A DNA stretch of 64,000 bases from Terrimesophilobacter bigeumensis (GCF_039537265.1 NZ_BAABAE010000003.1:1054001-1118000); one strand, 5' to 3'. Positions 1 through 7,904 are shown, counted from the stretch's first letter. The notes: generated from the sequence alone by a model not told the origin. Made by a program: numbers and translations.

Positions 1-984
1 CAGGCGGATGGCCCGCGGGTCGACGCCGTCGGCGACGAGCCGGGAGACGAACTCGAGGTTCCCCTTCGACTTGCTCATCTTCTCGCCGTCGAGCGCGACC
101 ATGCCGGCGTGCGAGTAGGAGTGCGACCAGTCGCGGCCGGTGAGCGCCGCAGAATGCGCTGCGCTCAGCTCGTGGTGCGGGAAGACGAGGTCGGAGCCGC
201 CGCCGTTGAGCGCGATCGGCGAGTCGAGGTGCTGCGCGCCGATGACAGAGCATTCCACGTGCCAGCCGGGCCGGCCCCGGCCGACCGGTGAATCCCAGGC
301 CGGCTCCCCGGAGCGTTCCGCGCGCCAGAGGAGCGGATCGAGCGGGTCGCGCTTGCCCGGGCGCCCTGGGTCTCCCCCGCGCTCGGCTGAGAGCACGAGC
401 ATCGTGGCGCGGTCGAGGCCGCTCTCCTGGCCGAGGTGCCAGGGGGTGAGGTCCTCGGCGGCGGCCAGGTCGAAGTAGAGGTCGGGTGCGGCATCCGGAG
501 CACCGCCTGAGTCGTCGCCGGTGGCCTCCACCCAGTAGGCGAAGCCCTCGTCGAGCAACCGCTGGCAGGCCGCAGCGATCGCGGCGATCGACTCGACGAC
601 GCCGACGTAGTGTTCGGGCGGGATGATGCGCAGGGCCTCCATGTCGCTGCGGTACAACTCGATCTGCGATTCCGCCAGGTCACGCCAGTCGGTGCCGGTG
701 GCCTTCGCCCGTTCGAGGAGTGGATCGTCGACATCCGTCACGTTCTGCACGTAGTCGACCCGGTGCCCGGCGTCGCGCAGCACCCGGTTCAGGGTGTCGT
801 AGGCGAGGTAGGTCGCGGCGTGTCCGAGATGGGTGGCGTCATACGGCGTGATGCCGCAGACGTACAACTGCGCGACCTCGTCGACGACAACCGGCCGCAC
901 CTCGCCGCTCGGGGTGTCGAAGACGTGCGGATGCCCGCCGCGGCCGGGCAGGCGCGGCACCTCCGGTGCATTCCACGACCTCAC
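1..984 (-). CDS. mshC: Cysteine:glucosaminyl-inositol ligase MshC (C-terminus beyond window)
   Basis: MshC uses ATP to join L-cysteine to GlcN-inositol, a late step in making mycothiol, the main small thiol of Actinobacteria. The 328 visible codons show the cysteinyl-tRNA-synthetase fold: Cys43 in YVCGITPYD, the HIGH-like THLGH at 51-55, Cys245 in WHVECSVIG, FPHHE near 270 and KMSKS at 302-306. The two Cys and the FPHHE His sit where the family has its catalytic zinc ligands. About 80 C-terminal residues should lie outside the window. The GTG start overlaps the uppP stop as GTGA, so the two are probably translationally coupled. A second cysS is the alternative, but the start sequence MRSWNAPEVP and the pairing with uppP favour MshC. 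Confidence 0.93.
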   Translation of the reverse strand, partial: MRSWNAPEVPRLPGRGGHPHVFDTPSGEVRPVVVDEVAQLYVCGITPYDATHLGHAATYLAYDTLNRVLRDAGHRVDYVQNVTDVDDPLLERAKATGTDWRDLAESQIELYRSDMEALRIIPPEHYVGVVESIAAIAAACQRLLDEGFAYWVEATGDDSGGAPDAAPDLYFDLAAAEDLTPWHLGQESGLDRATMLVLSAERGGDPGRPGKRDPLDPLLWRAERSGEPAWDSPVGRGRPGWHVECSVIGAQHLDSPIALNGGGSDLVFPHHELSAAHSAALTGRDWSHSYSHAGMVALDGEKMSKSKGNLEFVSRLVADGVDPRAIRL

Positions 985-1835
985 GGCAGCAAGACGCCGG
1001 TGGACAGGAGCGCGACGAGGGTTCCGCCGAGCAGGATGCGGTAGATCACGAAGGGCAGGAACGAGCGCTTGGAGATGTAGCTCATGAAGAACGCGATGAC
1101 GGCGAACCCGACGACGAACGCCACGAGGGTCGCGGCCGCGATCTCCCAGCCGGTGAAGATGTCCGGGACGCATCCGGCTGCCGCGTCGAGGCACGGGTCC
1201 TTGACCGTCTTGTAGAGCTGGAACAGCCCGCTGCCAAACACCGCAGGGATCGCGAGCAGGAACGAGTAACGCGCTGCGGCCCGTCGTTCGTAGCCGAGGA
1301 AGAGCCCCGCCGTGATCGTGCCGCCCGAGCGGGAGACCCCCGGGATGAGGGCGAGGGCCTGGGCGAGCCCGTAGACGATCGCGTGCGGCCAGGTGAGCTG
1401 TTTGAGACGCAGCTCCTTGCGGCCGACCCAGTCGGCGATGCCGAGCAGGATGCCGAACCCGATGAGTGTGAAAGCGACGATCCAGAGCGAGCGGAGGTTC
1501 GTCTCGATCTGGTCCTGGAAGACGATGCCGAGGACCACGATCGGGATGCTGCCGAGGATGATGAACCAGCCGATCCTGGCATCCGGATCGTTGCGCGGAA
1601 TGCGGCCGAAGAGCGAGCGGAACCAGCGCCCGATGATGCGGGTGATGTCGTGCCAGAAGTACACGACGACGGCGGTCTCCGTGCCGAGCTGGGTGATGGC
1701 GGTGAAGGCTGCGCCGGGGTCTGCGCCGCTGCCCAGGAACTCCCCCACGATGCGCAGGTGGGCGCTCGAGGAGATGGGAAGGAACTCGGTGAGACCCTGT
1801 ACCAGGCCGAGAATGAGCGCCTCGATCAGACCCAC
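981..1835 (-). CDS. uppP: Undecaprenyl-diphosphatase UppP/BacA
   Basis: This integral membrane phosphatase recycles undecaprenyl diphosphate to the monophosphate carrier for peptidoglycan and other wall polymers; extra copies give bacitracin tolerance. The 284-residue protein matches family length, with the BacA motifs QGLTEFLPISSSAHL near residues 14-28 and PGVSRSGGT in the middle, plus about seven to eight hydrophobic segments. It starts with GTG, ends inside the mshC start, and lies 40 bp downstream of the M20 peptidase on the same strand. Pairing with mshC is a familiar actinobacterial arrangement with no obvious metabolic link. Confidence 0.95.
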   Translation of the reverse strand: MGLIEALILGLVQGLTEFLPISSSAHLRIVGEFLGSGADPGAAFTAITQLGTETAVVVYFWHDITRIIGRWFRSLFGRIPRNDPDARIGWFIILGSIPIVVLGIVFQDQIETNLRSLWIVAFTLIGFGILLGIADWVGRKELRLKQLTWPHAIVYGLAQALALIPGVSRSGGTITAGLFLGYERRAAARYSFLLAIPAVFGSGLFQLYKTVKDPCLDAAAGCVPDIFTGWEIAAATLVAFVVGFAVIAFFMSYISKRSFLPFVIYRILLGGTLVALLSTGVLLP

Positions 1836-1875
1836 GTGCCGGCTTTCTGTTGGAGTTCTGGAGCTCGTTGCGGAG

Positions 1876-3189
1876 CTAGTAGTTCAGGAGCAGGTCGGTG
1901 AGGACCCGCCTGCCAAAGACTAATGCGTCGAGCGGCACCCGTTCGTCAACGCCGTGGAACATGGCGGGAAAGTCGAGCTCGGCTGGCAGTTTCAGCGGGG
2001 CGAAGCCGTAGCCGGTGATCCCGAGCTTGCTGAGTGCCTTGTTGTCGGTGCCGCCCGAGAGCAGGTAGGGCAGCACGGGTGCACCGGGGTCGTGTTCGTT
2101 CAGTGTGGCGATCATCGCCTCGATGAGCGGTCCGTCGAAGCTCGTCTCGAGGCCGACGTCGCGGTGCACGACGACGACCTCGATGTCGGGTCCGACGAGG
2201 TCGGCGACCTCGGCGAGTACGGCATCCTCCTCGCCGGGCAGGGTACGGATGTCGATGAGTGCTTCGGCGGTGTCCGGGATGACGTTGTGCTTATAGCCGG
2301 CGCTCAGCAGTGTCGGGTTGCTCGTGGTGCGCAGGGTGGCGCGGATGAAGCCTGCCGCAGTCCCGGTGGCGATCGCGAGTTCGTCCGGGCCGACTTTTTC
2401 AGGGTCTTTGCCGAGGATGCGGGCCACCTCGGCGAGCAGCGCCGTCGTGGTCTCGGTGAGCCGGATGGGCCATTCGCGGCGGCCGATCTTCGCGACGGCC
2501 TCGGCCAGTTTCGTGACCGCGTTGTCCTGGATGTACCGCGAGCCGTGGGCGGCGACGCCCCGGGCCACGAGTTTGATCCAGAGGAGCGTCTTCTCGCCGG
2601 TCTGGAGCAGGTAGGAGCGCTGGTTACCGAGCGTGACGGAGTAGCCGCCGACCTCGCTGATCGCCTCGGTCGCGCCGGCGAAGAGTTCCGGATGCCGGTC
2701 GACGAGGTAGTGGGCGCCATACACCCCCCCGGCCTCCTCGTCGGCGAAGAACGCGATGACGAGGTCACGGGCGGGTTGGCGGCCGCTGCCGAGGATGTCC
2801 TGGAGCGCGGTGACGATCATCGCGTCCATGTTCTTCATGTCGACGGCGCCGCGTCCCCAGAGGAGGCCGTCTTTGATGACACCGCCGAACGGGTCGACCG
2901 ACCAGTTGTCCGGCTGGGCCGGGACGACATCCGTGTGGCCGTGGACGACGAGCGCCGGCTTGGCAGGGTCAGCGCCTTCAACCCGCGCCACAACGCTCAC
3001 GCGCCCCTTCGCGCTCTCGAACATCTCGGGCTCGAGGCCCATGGCCGTGAGCTTCGCGGAGAGGTACTCCGCGGCCTCGACCTCGCCGTTCGACTTGCCC
3101 TCGCCGTAGTTGGTGGTATCCATTCGGATGAGGTCCCGCGCGATGATGGCGGTCTCGTCAAGGGAGTCGTCTGCGGGTTCCGTCGTCAT
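1876..3189 (-). CDS. M20/M25/M40 family metallo-hydrolase
   Basis: A 437-residue cytosolic zinc-dependent amidohydrolase/peptidase of the M20 family; members cleave dipeptides or N-acyl amino acids. Visible metal-site motifs are HGHTDVVP near residue 85, GAVDMKN with the bridging Asp near 118, and FADEEAGG with the catalytic Glu near 151. The C-terminal half carries the dimerisation domain and the last conserved His in FHGVDERVP. I start at the ATG at 3189 rather than the GTG at 3195 because a -10-like TAGCGT (3202-3197) lies 7 nt upstream and no Shine-Dalgarno is visible, which suits a leaderless message. The substrate cannot be told from sequence. Confidence 0.88.
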   Translation of the reverse strand: MTTEPADDSLDETAIIARDLIRMDTTNYGEGKSNGEVEAAEYLSAKLTAMGLEPEMFESAKGRVSVVARVEGADPAKPALVVHGHTDVVPAQPDNWSVDPFGGVIKDGLLWGRGAVDMKNMDAMIVTALQDILGSGRQPARDLVIAFFADEEAGGVYGAHYLVDRHPELFAGATEAISEVGGYSVTLGNQRSYLLQTGEKTLLWIKLVARGVAAHGSRYIQDNAVTKLAEAVAKIGRREWPIRLTETTTALLAEVARILGKDPEKVGPDELAIATGTAAGFIRATLRTTSNPTLLSAGYKHNVIPDTAEALIDIRTLPGEEDAVLAEVADLVGPDIEVVVVHRDVGLETSFDGPLIEAMIATLNEHDPGAPVLPYLLSGGTDNKALSKLGITGYGFAPLKLPAELDFPAMFHGVDERVPLDALVFGRRVLTDLLLNY

Positions 3190-3283
3190 GCCCACAACGC
3201 TACCTGTTGGCCGCTCCGGTGGGACGATGGAGCCCTGCCGGACATGCTATTCTCGTGAGTCGGTGCAAGCCGAAAAACATCCT

Positions 3284-3368
3284 GTCCGGATGGCGGAAAT
3301 GGTAGACGCGCTAGCTTGAGGTGCTAGTGCCCGTATAGGGCGTGGGGGTTCAAGTCCCCCTTCGGACA
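3284..3368 (+). tRNA. tRNA-Leu (anticodon GAG)
   Basis: A class II tRNA of 85 nt. The acceptor 5' strand GTCCGGA pairs with TTCGGAC before discriminator A; the anticodon stem CTAGC/GCTAG (3311-3315, 3323-3327) frames loop TTGAGGT with GAG at 3318-3320; a long variable arm (GTGCCCGTATAGGGCGT region) follows; the T arm has GGGGGTTCAAGTCCCCC. CCA is not encoded. It reads CUC/CUU leucine codons. Confidence 0.97.
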
Positions 3369-3431
3369 CAACGAACTCCAACCTGCATTTCGCTGCTTGC
3401 CACCCACGGCACCGGCGCCGCATCATGGGGC

Positions 3432-3770
3432 ATGACCAAATACCTCATCTCCTTCCCCAGCGAAGCCATGGTGCTGACCGAGGAGGAGTTCCCCACGGTC
3501 GTCGCTGAGTCCCATGCCGTCATCGAGGAGGCGAAGGTCGCCGGCGTCTATGTGTTCGGCGGCGGCATCGACGAGAGTGTCGCCCCCGTGCTGGTCGCGG
3601 CCGACGGCTCGGTGTCGAGCGAGACCTATCCGGGCATCGAGATCAGAGGCGGCTTCACCGTCCTCGAACTGCCCGACCGCGGGGCCGCCGTGGAGTGGGC
3701 CCGCAAGATCGCGGTGGCCTGCCGTTGCTCACAGGAACTACGCGAATTCGGGTACGACCCTCAGAGCTAG
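3432..3770 (+). CDS. YCII-related (YciI/DGPF) domain protein
   Basis: A 112-residue single-domain protein beginning MTKYLISFPSEAMVLTEEEF. It has the YCII-type dimeric alpha/beta barrel layout: an N-terminal strand, a helix of the form FPTVVAESHAVIEEAKVAG, a glycine turn FGGGID, a strand with IEIRGGFTVLELPDRGAAVEWA and a C-terminal helix. YCII proteins are small enzymes or enzyme-like proteins, often next to sigma factors, but no sigma factor is here. The ATG at 3432 is chosen because it matches the domain start; the in-frame codons upstream run back into the tRNA. It stands alone between tRNA-Leu and the dehydrogenase. Confidence 0.8.
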   Translation: MTKYLISFPSEAMVLTEEEFPTVVAESHAVIEEAKVAGVYVFGGGIDESVAPVLVAADGSVSSETYPGIEIRGGFTVLELPDRGAAVEWARKIAVACRCSQELREFGYDPQS

Positions 3771-3802
3771 GCCAGGGAGCCTGCCCCGACCGCCCCTCTG
3801 CT

Positions 3803-3825
3803 AGTGCGAGTGCGACCTGACCATC
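3803..3825. repeat. Left copy of 23-bp direct repeat (displaced 3' end of small ORF)
   Basis: Matches the segment at 4726-4748 with one mismatch (core GTGCGAGTGCGACCTGA). Read on the minus strand it still encodes the last residues MVRSHSH and a stop (TAG), i.e. a displaced copy of the 3' end of the 32-codon ORF at 4724-4822. Together the copies bracket the dehydrogenase at 3955-4629 the way att sites bracket an integrated element, but no integrase is present. Confidence 0.75.
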
Positions 3826-3864
3826 CTGTGCGCTGAGGTTGGTGAACCAGCCGCCAGGGGGTTT

Positions 3865-3887
3865 CGGCTTGAGCCGATATTGTATAC
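3865..3887 (+). promoter_or_regulatory. Hairpin plus GTATAC-centred site upstream of the dehydrogenase
   Basis: CGGCT-TG-AGCCG (3865-3876) forms a short perfect stem and is followed by TATTGTATACGG with the self-complementary core GTATAC (3882-3887). Sites of the TTGTATAC type are bound by some GntR-family repressors, and the AT-rich TATTGT/TATACG could serve as a -10. No GntR gene is in the window, so the assignment is tentative. Confidence 0.3.
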
Positions 3888-3954
3888 GGTCTATTGACCA
3901 GATCTACCTGGCGGCAGCGATGCAGCCGCGCCGGCTACCGAAGGAGAGCACGAC

Positions 3955-4629
3955 ATGAGAACAGCGCTGGTAACGGGTGGAGCCCGTGGCCTCGGAGCCG
4001 CAACGGCCGAGCGGTTGCGCGCGGACGGCATCCGCGTCATCACGCTCGACATCGCCGGGGACGTCGATGTCGTGGTGGACATCACCGACGAGAAGGCGTT
4101 CGTCGAAGCGTCCGCGGGTATCGGCCCGGTCGACATCCTCGTCAACTCTGCGGGAATCCCGGGCCCCGGCATCCCCCTGGTCGAAACGAAGGCAGACGAC
4201 TGGCGCAACGTGTTCGAGGTCAACGTGCTCGGAGTAGTGGCGACCATGCGCGCCTTCGTGCCCGGGATGGTCGAGCGCGGCTGGGGTCGGGTCGTGAACT
4301 TCGCCAGCATGGCAGGCAAGGACGGCAACCCGAACCTCTCGATCTACTCGGCCTCGAAGGCCGCTGTGATCGCCCTGACGAAATCGGCGGGCAAGGAACT
4401 CGCAACGACAGGTGTCCTCGCCAACGCGATCGCCCCAGCGGTGATCGCGACCCCGATGAACGACAACACGGCGCCAGATGTGCTCGCACACATCACGAGC
4501 CTCATCCCGATGAAACGCGTGGGTCGTGCCGAGGAGGTTGCCGAGCTGGTGGCCTGGCTGTCGTCGGACAAGGTCAGTTTCTCGACCGGCGCGGTCTACG
4601 ACATCAGCGGCGGCCGCGCGACGTACTGA
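3955..4629 (+). CDS. Short-chain dehydrogenase/reductase (SDR)
   Basis: A 224-residue NAD(P)-dependent oxidoreductase of the classical SDR type. The nucleotide-binding TGGARGLG is at residues 7-14, NSAG at 64-67, Asn90, and the catalytic Ser118, Tyr131 and Lys135 (YSASK) are all present; the C-terminus GAVYDISGGRATY is the usual SDR end. It resembles FabG and sugar/gluconate dehydrogenases, but the substrate is not evident, and another fabG-like gene lies at 47823-48533. GGAGAG precedes the ATG by about 8 nt. It is the only gene between the direct repeats at 3803 and 4726 and has a GTATAC palindrome upstream, so it looks like a self-contained acquired cassette; its base composition does not stand out. 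Confidence 0.85.
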   Translation: MRTALVTGGARGLGAATAERLRADGIRVITLDIAGDVDVVVDITDEKAFVEASAGIGPVDILVNSAGIPGPGIPLVETKADDWRNVFEVNVLGVVATMRAFVPGMVERGWGRVVNFASMAGKDGNPNLSIYSASKAAVIALTKSAGKELATTGVLANAIAPAVIATPMNDNTAPDVLAHITSLIPMKRVGRAEEVAELVAWLSSDKVSFSTGAVYDISGGRATY

Positions 4630-4723
4630 CCGCGCGTCCGTTGCTGGACGCCACGGGATGCCGTGCCCTTCGGCCCGCCCCGGCGCATCCCCCGTGGAGA
4701 CCCTCGGCCGGCATGAATCCGCC

Positions 4724-4822
4724 TCAGTGCGAGTGCGACCTGATCATCGCGAAGAGCGCGAAGACTCCGAGGATGGCGACGATCGTTCCGATCGTCAGGA
4801 GTACGTATTCGATGGGGTGCAT
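4724..4822 (-). CDS. Small single-pass membrane peptide (32 aa)
   Basis: A 32-codon ORF, MHPIEYVLLTIGTIVAILGVF then a second hydrophobic stretch and the basic/His tail MIRSHSH. The body is one continuous hydrophobic helix of about 22 residues, enough to cross the membrane once. GGAG lies about 12 nt before the ATG. Its last 23 bp recur at 3803-3825 across the dehydrogenase, which suggests the gene end has served as an insertion point. I do not recognise a family. Confidence 0.5.
   Translation of the reverse strand: MHPIEYVLLTIGTIVAILGVFALFAMIRSHSH
4726..4748. repeat. Right copy of 23-bp direct repeat
   Basis: Partner of 3803-3825. This copy forms the intact 3' end of the 32-codon ORF (codons for MIRSHSH, stop TGA). 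The two copies differ only at 3821/4744 (C/T) and are 923 bp apart. Confidence 0.75.
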
Positions 4823-4910
4823 AGCCCCAGTATTCTCCGGATGCCAGGGCGGAGCCAGTCTCAGGCCCTCACCTCACCGGCCGTGTCGGCGTCGCATCCG
4901 ATCGCCGAGC

Positions 4911-5243
4911 TCAGCCGGCCACCGCATCCGGCCAGTCGACGTTCGCCTCATACTCAGGGTGACGCTTGAGGTAGGCGGCGATGAACGGGCAGATCGGCAC
5001 GATCCTCTTGCCCTGCGCCACGGCATCCTCGAGCACGTGGCGCGCAAGGCGCGTACCGAGGCCCTGCCCTCCGTAGCTGCTGTCGACGACCGTGTGCGTG
5101 AAGAGGCGGCTGTCGCCGCGATCGTGGTACTCGGCGAACCCGATCGTCGTCTCGGCGTCACGCAGCTCGTACTGCGTGGAAGCGGGCATGTCCTCGATCG
5201 TGAACCGGTCGGGAGCGGTGGCGGGCGTCTCGTCATTCGTCAT
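4911..5243 (-). CDS. Small GNAT-family N-acetyltransferase (YjdJ type)
   Basis: A 110-residue protein with the compact GNAT fold of the YjdJ/Gtn1-like group. The acetyl-CoA loop is in VVDSSYGGQGLGTRLARHVLEDA (about residues 52-74), followed by the typical IVPICPFIAAYLKRHPEY segment. The latter, ending xxxFxxRHPEY, is characteristic of this subgroup and its Cys may be catalytic. The natural acceptor is unknown. The next gene upstream on the same strand is another GNAT protein, with 71 bp between them. Confidence 0.85.
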   Translation of the reverse strand: MTNDETPATAPDRFTIEDMPASTQYELRDAETTIGFAEYHDRGDSRLFTHTVVDSSYGGQGLGTRLARHVLEDAVAQGKRIVPICPFIAAYLKRHPEYEANVDWPDAVAG

Positions 5244-5314
5244 AGGAACAAGTCAATCATCGGATGCTGCGCGCCGCTGAGACGGTGCGACCTGCTCTAC
5301 GGTGCAGTGCCCGA

Positions 5315-5794
5315 TCAGCGCACGAGACGGATCTCGCGCACGTCGCCGAACCGCGGGTCGATCTTCTCGGCTCCATCAGGCTGGAAACCGTTGCGGCGGT
5401 AGAACGCGGTCGCACGCGGGTTCTCCTCAAGCACCCAGAGCGAGGCGGGGCGGTCGCCGAGCGCAGCATCCAGGAGTGCCTGACCGAGGCCCGAACCGTG
5501 GTGGGCCGCCAGGAGGTAGATCGCGCCGAGCTCCAGGTCGCGCGGAGGGTTCTCGTCGCGACTCGGGAGGGTCGAAGCGAACCCGACGATGTTCCCATCG
5601 ACATCCGCGACCCACAGCTCGCCGAGCCCGTCGTCGATCGTGCGCCGCCACATCCGGGCGCGCTCGCCGGGCGGAAACCCCTCGATGACGCCGGCCGGAA
5701 AATGGCCGGTATAGGTCTCGATGTGGGCGTCGTAGTGCACCTGACCGATGGCGTCGGTGTCCCCTGCCGTAGCCCGTCGAACGCTTTCCGTCAT
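5315..5794 (-). CDS. GNAT-family N-acetyltransferase
   Basis: A 159-residue single GNAT domain: N-terminal VRRATAGDTDAIGQVHYDAH, central strand DGNIVGFASTLPSR, the acyl-CoA site YLLAAHHGSGLGQALLDAAL (Q/RxxGxG/A form near residues 93-112) and the C-terminal ENPRATAFYRRNGFQPDG, where the F/Y-x-x-x-GF turn is typical. The acceptor is not predictable. The ATG lies exactly 6 nt downstream of a -10-like TAGCAT (5806-5801), with no Shine-Dalgarno, so the message may be leaderless. Confidence 0.87.
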   Translation of the reverse strand: MTESVRRATAGDTDAIGQVHYDAHIETYTGHFPAGVIEGFPPGERARMWRRTIDDGLGELWVADVDGNIVGFASTLPSRDENPPRDLELGAIYLLAAHHGSGLGQALLDAALGDRPASLWVLEENPRATAFYRRNGFQPDGAEKIDPRFGDVREIRLVR

Positions 5795-5865
5795 GCTCGG
5801 ATGCTACCCGTTGAGCCCTGTGGAGAACGGCCGCGAATGTCGGTGGCGGGGTGTTGCCTTGGAGT

Positions 5866-7278
5866 ATGGAAAGCATCCGGATCGACGAGACATCGCCGAT
5901 CCACGCGGATGCCGTTCAGGAGGATTTCGACGCCGAGTTCGACGCGATGGTGGCATCGTGGTCGGCCGAGCGGTGGCTGTTCGAGAATGGTGAATCCAAC
6001 GAGGCGCAGGAGTGCATTGACGCGCTCCTGGAGGCTCGGGCGATCAAGGCGTCGGCGGAGGCCCGCGAGCAGCAGTGCCTGGCCCGGCTCGAAGCGCTCG
6101 CGCTGGAGTCGGCGGAGGCGGAGGCGCCCTCCGCACACGGTGACTCTCGCGAGATCGCCTGGCGTTCGATGGCAGCGGAGATCGCGGTGGCGACCCGGAT
6201 GTCCGATCGTACGGTGCAGGCGATGATGGGCCGGGCGACGGCGCTCGTTCACACCCTGCCTTCGGTTTTGGATGCGCTCGGTGCCGATCGCATCTCTTTC
6301 GGGCATGCGCGGGTGATTCTGGAGCACGCAGTGGGCATCGAGCCGGCTGCTCTCGACGAGTATCAGCGGATCACGTTGGAGCGTGCGGAGGAGACCACGC
6401 CGGGCAGGCTTGCTGCGACGGCGAAGATTGCGGCGGCCCGGTTGCGGGCGGAAAGTTTCGAAGAGCGTCATGCTCGGGCCCGTGAAGGGCGGAAAGTTAC
6501 CATTCGGGATCTGGATGGGGGGATGTCCGAGCTGGTCCAGGTGTTGCCGACCGTGTATGCGGCGGCGGTATTCGATCGGCTGACTCGTCAGGCGAAGGCG
6601 GTCGCCGCGACCGGGGATCCGCGTACCCGCGATCAGCTCCGTGCCGATCTGGCGATGGATCTGTTGTTGACCGGTGAGCCGGCGTGCGGTGAGGATGCCC
6701 CGCACACGCCCGCGTCAGGTATTCGTGCTGAGGTGGCGATCCTCATCCCGGCCTTCACCCTGCTGGGTGAGAGTGACGAGCCGGCTACCCTGCTCGGACG
6801 TGGCCCGATCGACCTGGATACCGCGTGCCGGTTGGCCTCGCAGGCACCGGAGTTGGTGCGGGTGCTGACCGATCCGGTGACCGGGATGGTCATCAACGCG
6901 GACAATTATCGGCCGACCTCGAGTCTGCGACGGTATCTGGAGCAGCGGGACCGGCATTGCGGGTTCCCGGTCTGCAACCGGGATGCCCGCTACACCGATA
7001 TCGACCACACCATCCCCTGGGAACACGGCGGTCGAACGGTTCCGGGCAATCTGGCCTGCCTGTGTCGTGGACACCACACCCTGAAACATCACGGTGGCTG
7101 GACGGTGAAACAGACCAGCCCCGGCATCCTCGAATGGACCAGTCCGTTGGGTCGAGTCGTCAGCGACGCCGCACCGCCGGGACCACGATTCGAACCCGAA
7201 CCACCGCCCGACCCGGCACTCAGCTCAGCGCGCAGCATCGACGACCTGCACGACGCGGATTCACCCGCACCATTCTGA
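5866..7278 (+). CDS. DUF222 / HNH endonuclease domain protein (13E12 family)
   Basis: A 470-residue protein of the actinobacterial 13E12-repeat family: a long helical DUF222 region (about 30-330) followed by an intact HNH nuclease module at about 364-415. The module shows CGFPVCNRD, DIDHTIPWEHGG and LCRGHHTLKHHGGW, so both metal-binding His and the structural Cys residues are retained. Such genes occur in many copies in these genomes and their role is not established; relations to mobile elements and restriction have been suggested. A GTG at 5851 would add five residues (MLPWS). No mobile-element boundary is visible around it, and codon use matches the neighbours. Confidence 0.9.
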   Translation: MESIRIDETSPIHADAVQEDFDAEFDAMVASWSAERWLFENGESNEAQECIDALLEARAIKASAEAREQQCLARLEALALESAEAEAPSAHGDSREIAWRSMAAEIAVATRMSDRTVQAMMGRATALVHTLPSVLDALGADRISFGHARVILEHAVGIEPAALDEYQRITLERAEETTPGRLAATAKIAAARLRAESFEERHARAREGRKVTIRDLDGGMSELVQVLPTVYAAAVFDRLTRQAKAVAATGDPRTRDQLRADLAMDLLLTGEPACGEDAPHTPASGIRAEVAILIPAFTLLGESDEPATLLGRGPIDLDTACRLASQAPELVRVLTDPVTGMVINADNYRPTSSLRRYLEQRDRHCGFPVCNRDARYTDIDHTIPWEHGGRTVPGNLACLCRGHHTLKHHGGWTVKQTSPGILEWTSPLGRVVSDAAPPGPRFEPEPPPDPALSSARSIDDLHDADSPAPF

Positions 7279-7291
7279 CCCTTCTCGACCC

Positions 7292-7309
7292 TCAACGATG
7301 TATCGTTGA
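7292..7309. promoter_or_regulatory. Perfect 18-bp palindrome, probable PadR operator
   Basis: TCAACGATGTATCGTTGA is a perfect inverted repeat with a 2-bp centre, lying 47 bp before the PadR start codon and overlapping plausible -10 sequence (GTATCG). PadR regulators bind ATGTAT-type inverted repeats in their own promoters, so autoregulation of the padR-ubiB unit is the natural reading. Confidence 0.7.
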
Positions 7310-7355
7310 ACCGACGGGGACGCGCCCGGCGCCACCCTCCCAGGGAAGGACCATC

Positions 7356-7874
7356 ATGAACAGTTCACACGAACACGGACTCAGCCTGTGGGACACGTTC
7401 GAGAGCCTGCGCTCCGAGTTCGGGCGCCGCATCGGACCGAGGATGGGTCGCGGGAATGTTCGCGCAGCGATCCTCGCGATCCTGACCGAGGGGCCGATGC
7501 ATGGCTACCAGATCATCCAGGACATCGAGAAGCGCAGCAACGGCGCATGGAAGCCGAGCGCCGGGTCCGTGTACCCGACGCTCCAGCTCCTCGCGGACGA
7601 AGGCCTCATCCAGGCGAAAGAAGCCTCCGGCCGGAAGACCTACTCGATCACCGCCAGCGGAAAAGACGAAGCCGCAGCCGGCGGCGCCGCGCCCTGGGAG
7701 AATCTCGGCGTCAGAGATGCCTCACGGTCGATGGTTTTGCCCAAGGCAGGTGTCAAACTGGCAGAGGCGGCGAGTCAGATCGCCCGCGGAGGAACACCGG
7801 AACAGGTCGACGCGGCCGTCGCCATAATCGACGAGGCCCGCCGCAAGCTCTACGCGATCCTCGCCCAAGACTGA
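7356..7874 (+). CDS. PadR-family transcriptional regulator
   Basis: A 172-residue PadR protein. A variable N-terminus (about 34 residues) leads into the winged helix NVRAAILAILTEGPMHGYQIIQDIEKRSNGAWKPSAGSVYPTLQLLADEGLI; the GxVYPTLxxLxxEGL block is the PadR signature and holds the recognition helix. The wing is SGRKTYSITASGK, and a C-terminal helix after about residue 135 provides the dimer arm. AAGGA precedes the ATG. A perfect palindrome 47 bp upstream is the probable operator, and ubiB follows by 65 bp, so it probably controls itself and ubiB in response to an unknown ligand. The stop is repeated in frame at 7887 and 7902 by a 15-bp tandem duplication. Confidence 0.92.
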   Translation: MNSSHEHGLSLWDTFESLRSEFGRRIGPRMGRGNVRAAILAILTEGPMHGYQIIQDIEKRSNGAWKPSAGSVYPTLQLLADEGLIQAKEASGRKTYSITASGKDEAAAGGAAPWENLGVRDASRSMVLPKAGVKLAEAASQIARGGTPEQVDAAVAIIDEARRKLYAILAQD

Positions 7875-7904
7875 CAGCCCAAGGACTGACAGCCCAGGAT
7901 TGAA
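7869..7904 (+). repeat. 15-bp tandem repeat carrying the PadR stop codon three times
   Basis: GACTGACAGCCCAAG (7869-7883) is followed by GACTGACAGCCCAGG (7884-7898) and a decayed third start (ATTGA). TGA occurs at 7872, 7887 and 7902, all in the PadR frame. Confidence 0.85.

Noticed and set aside
5866..7278. DUF222/HNH gene as a group I intron or homing endonuclease insertion
   Set aside because: It is a free-standing gene with no split host gene, intron structure or flanking repeats.
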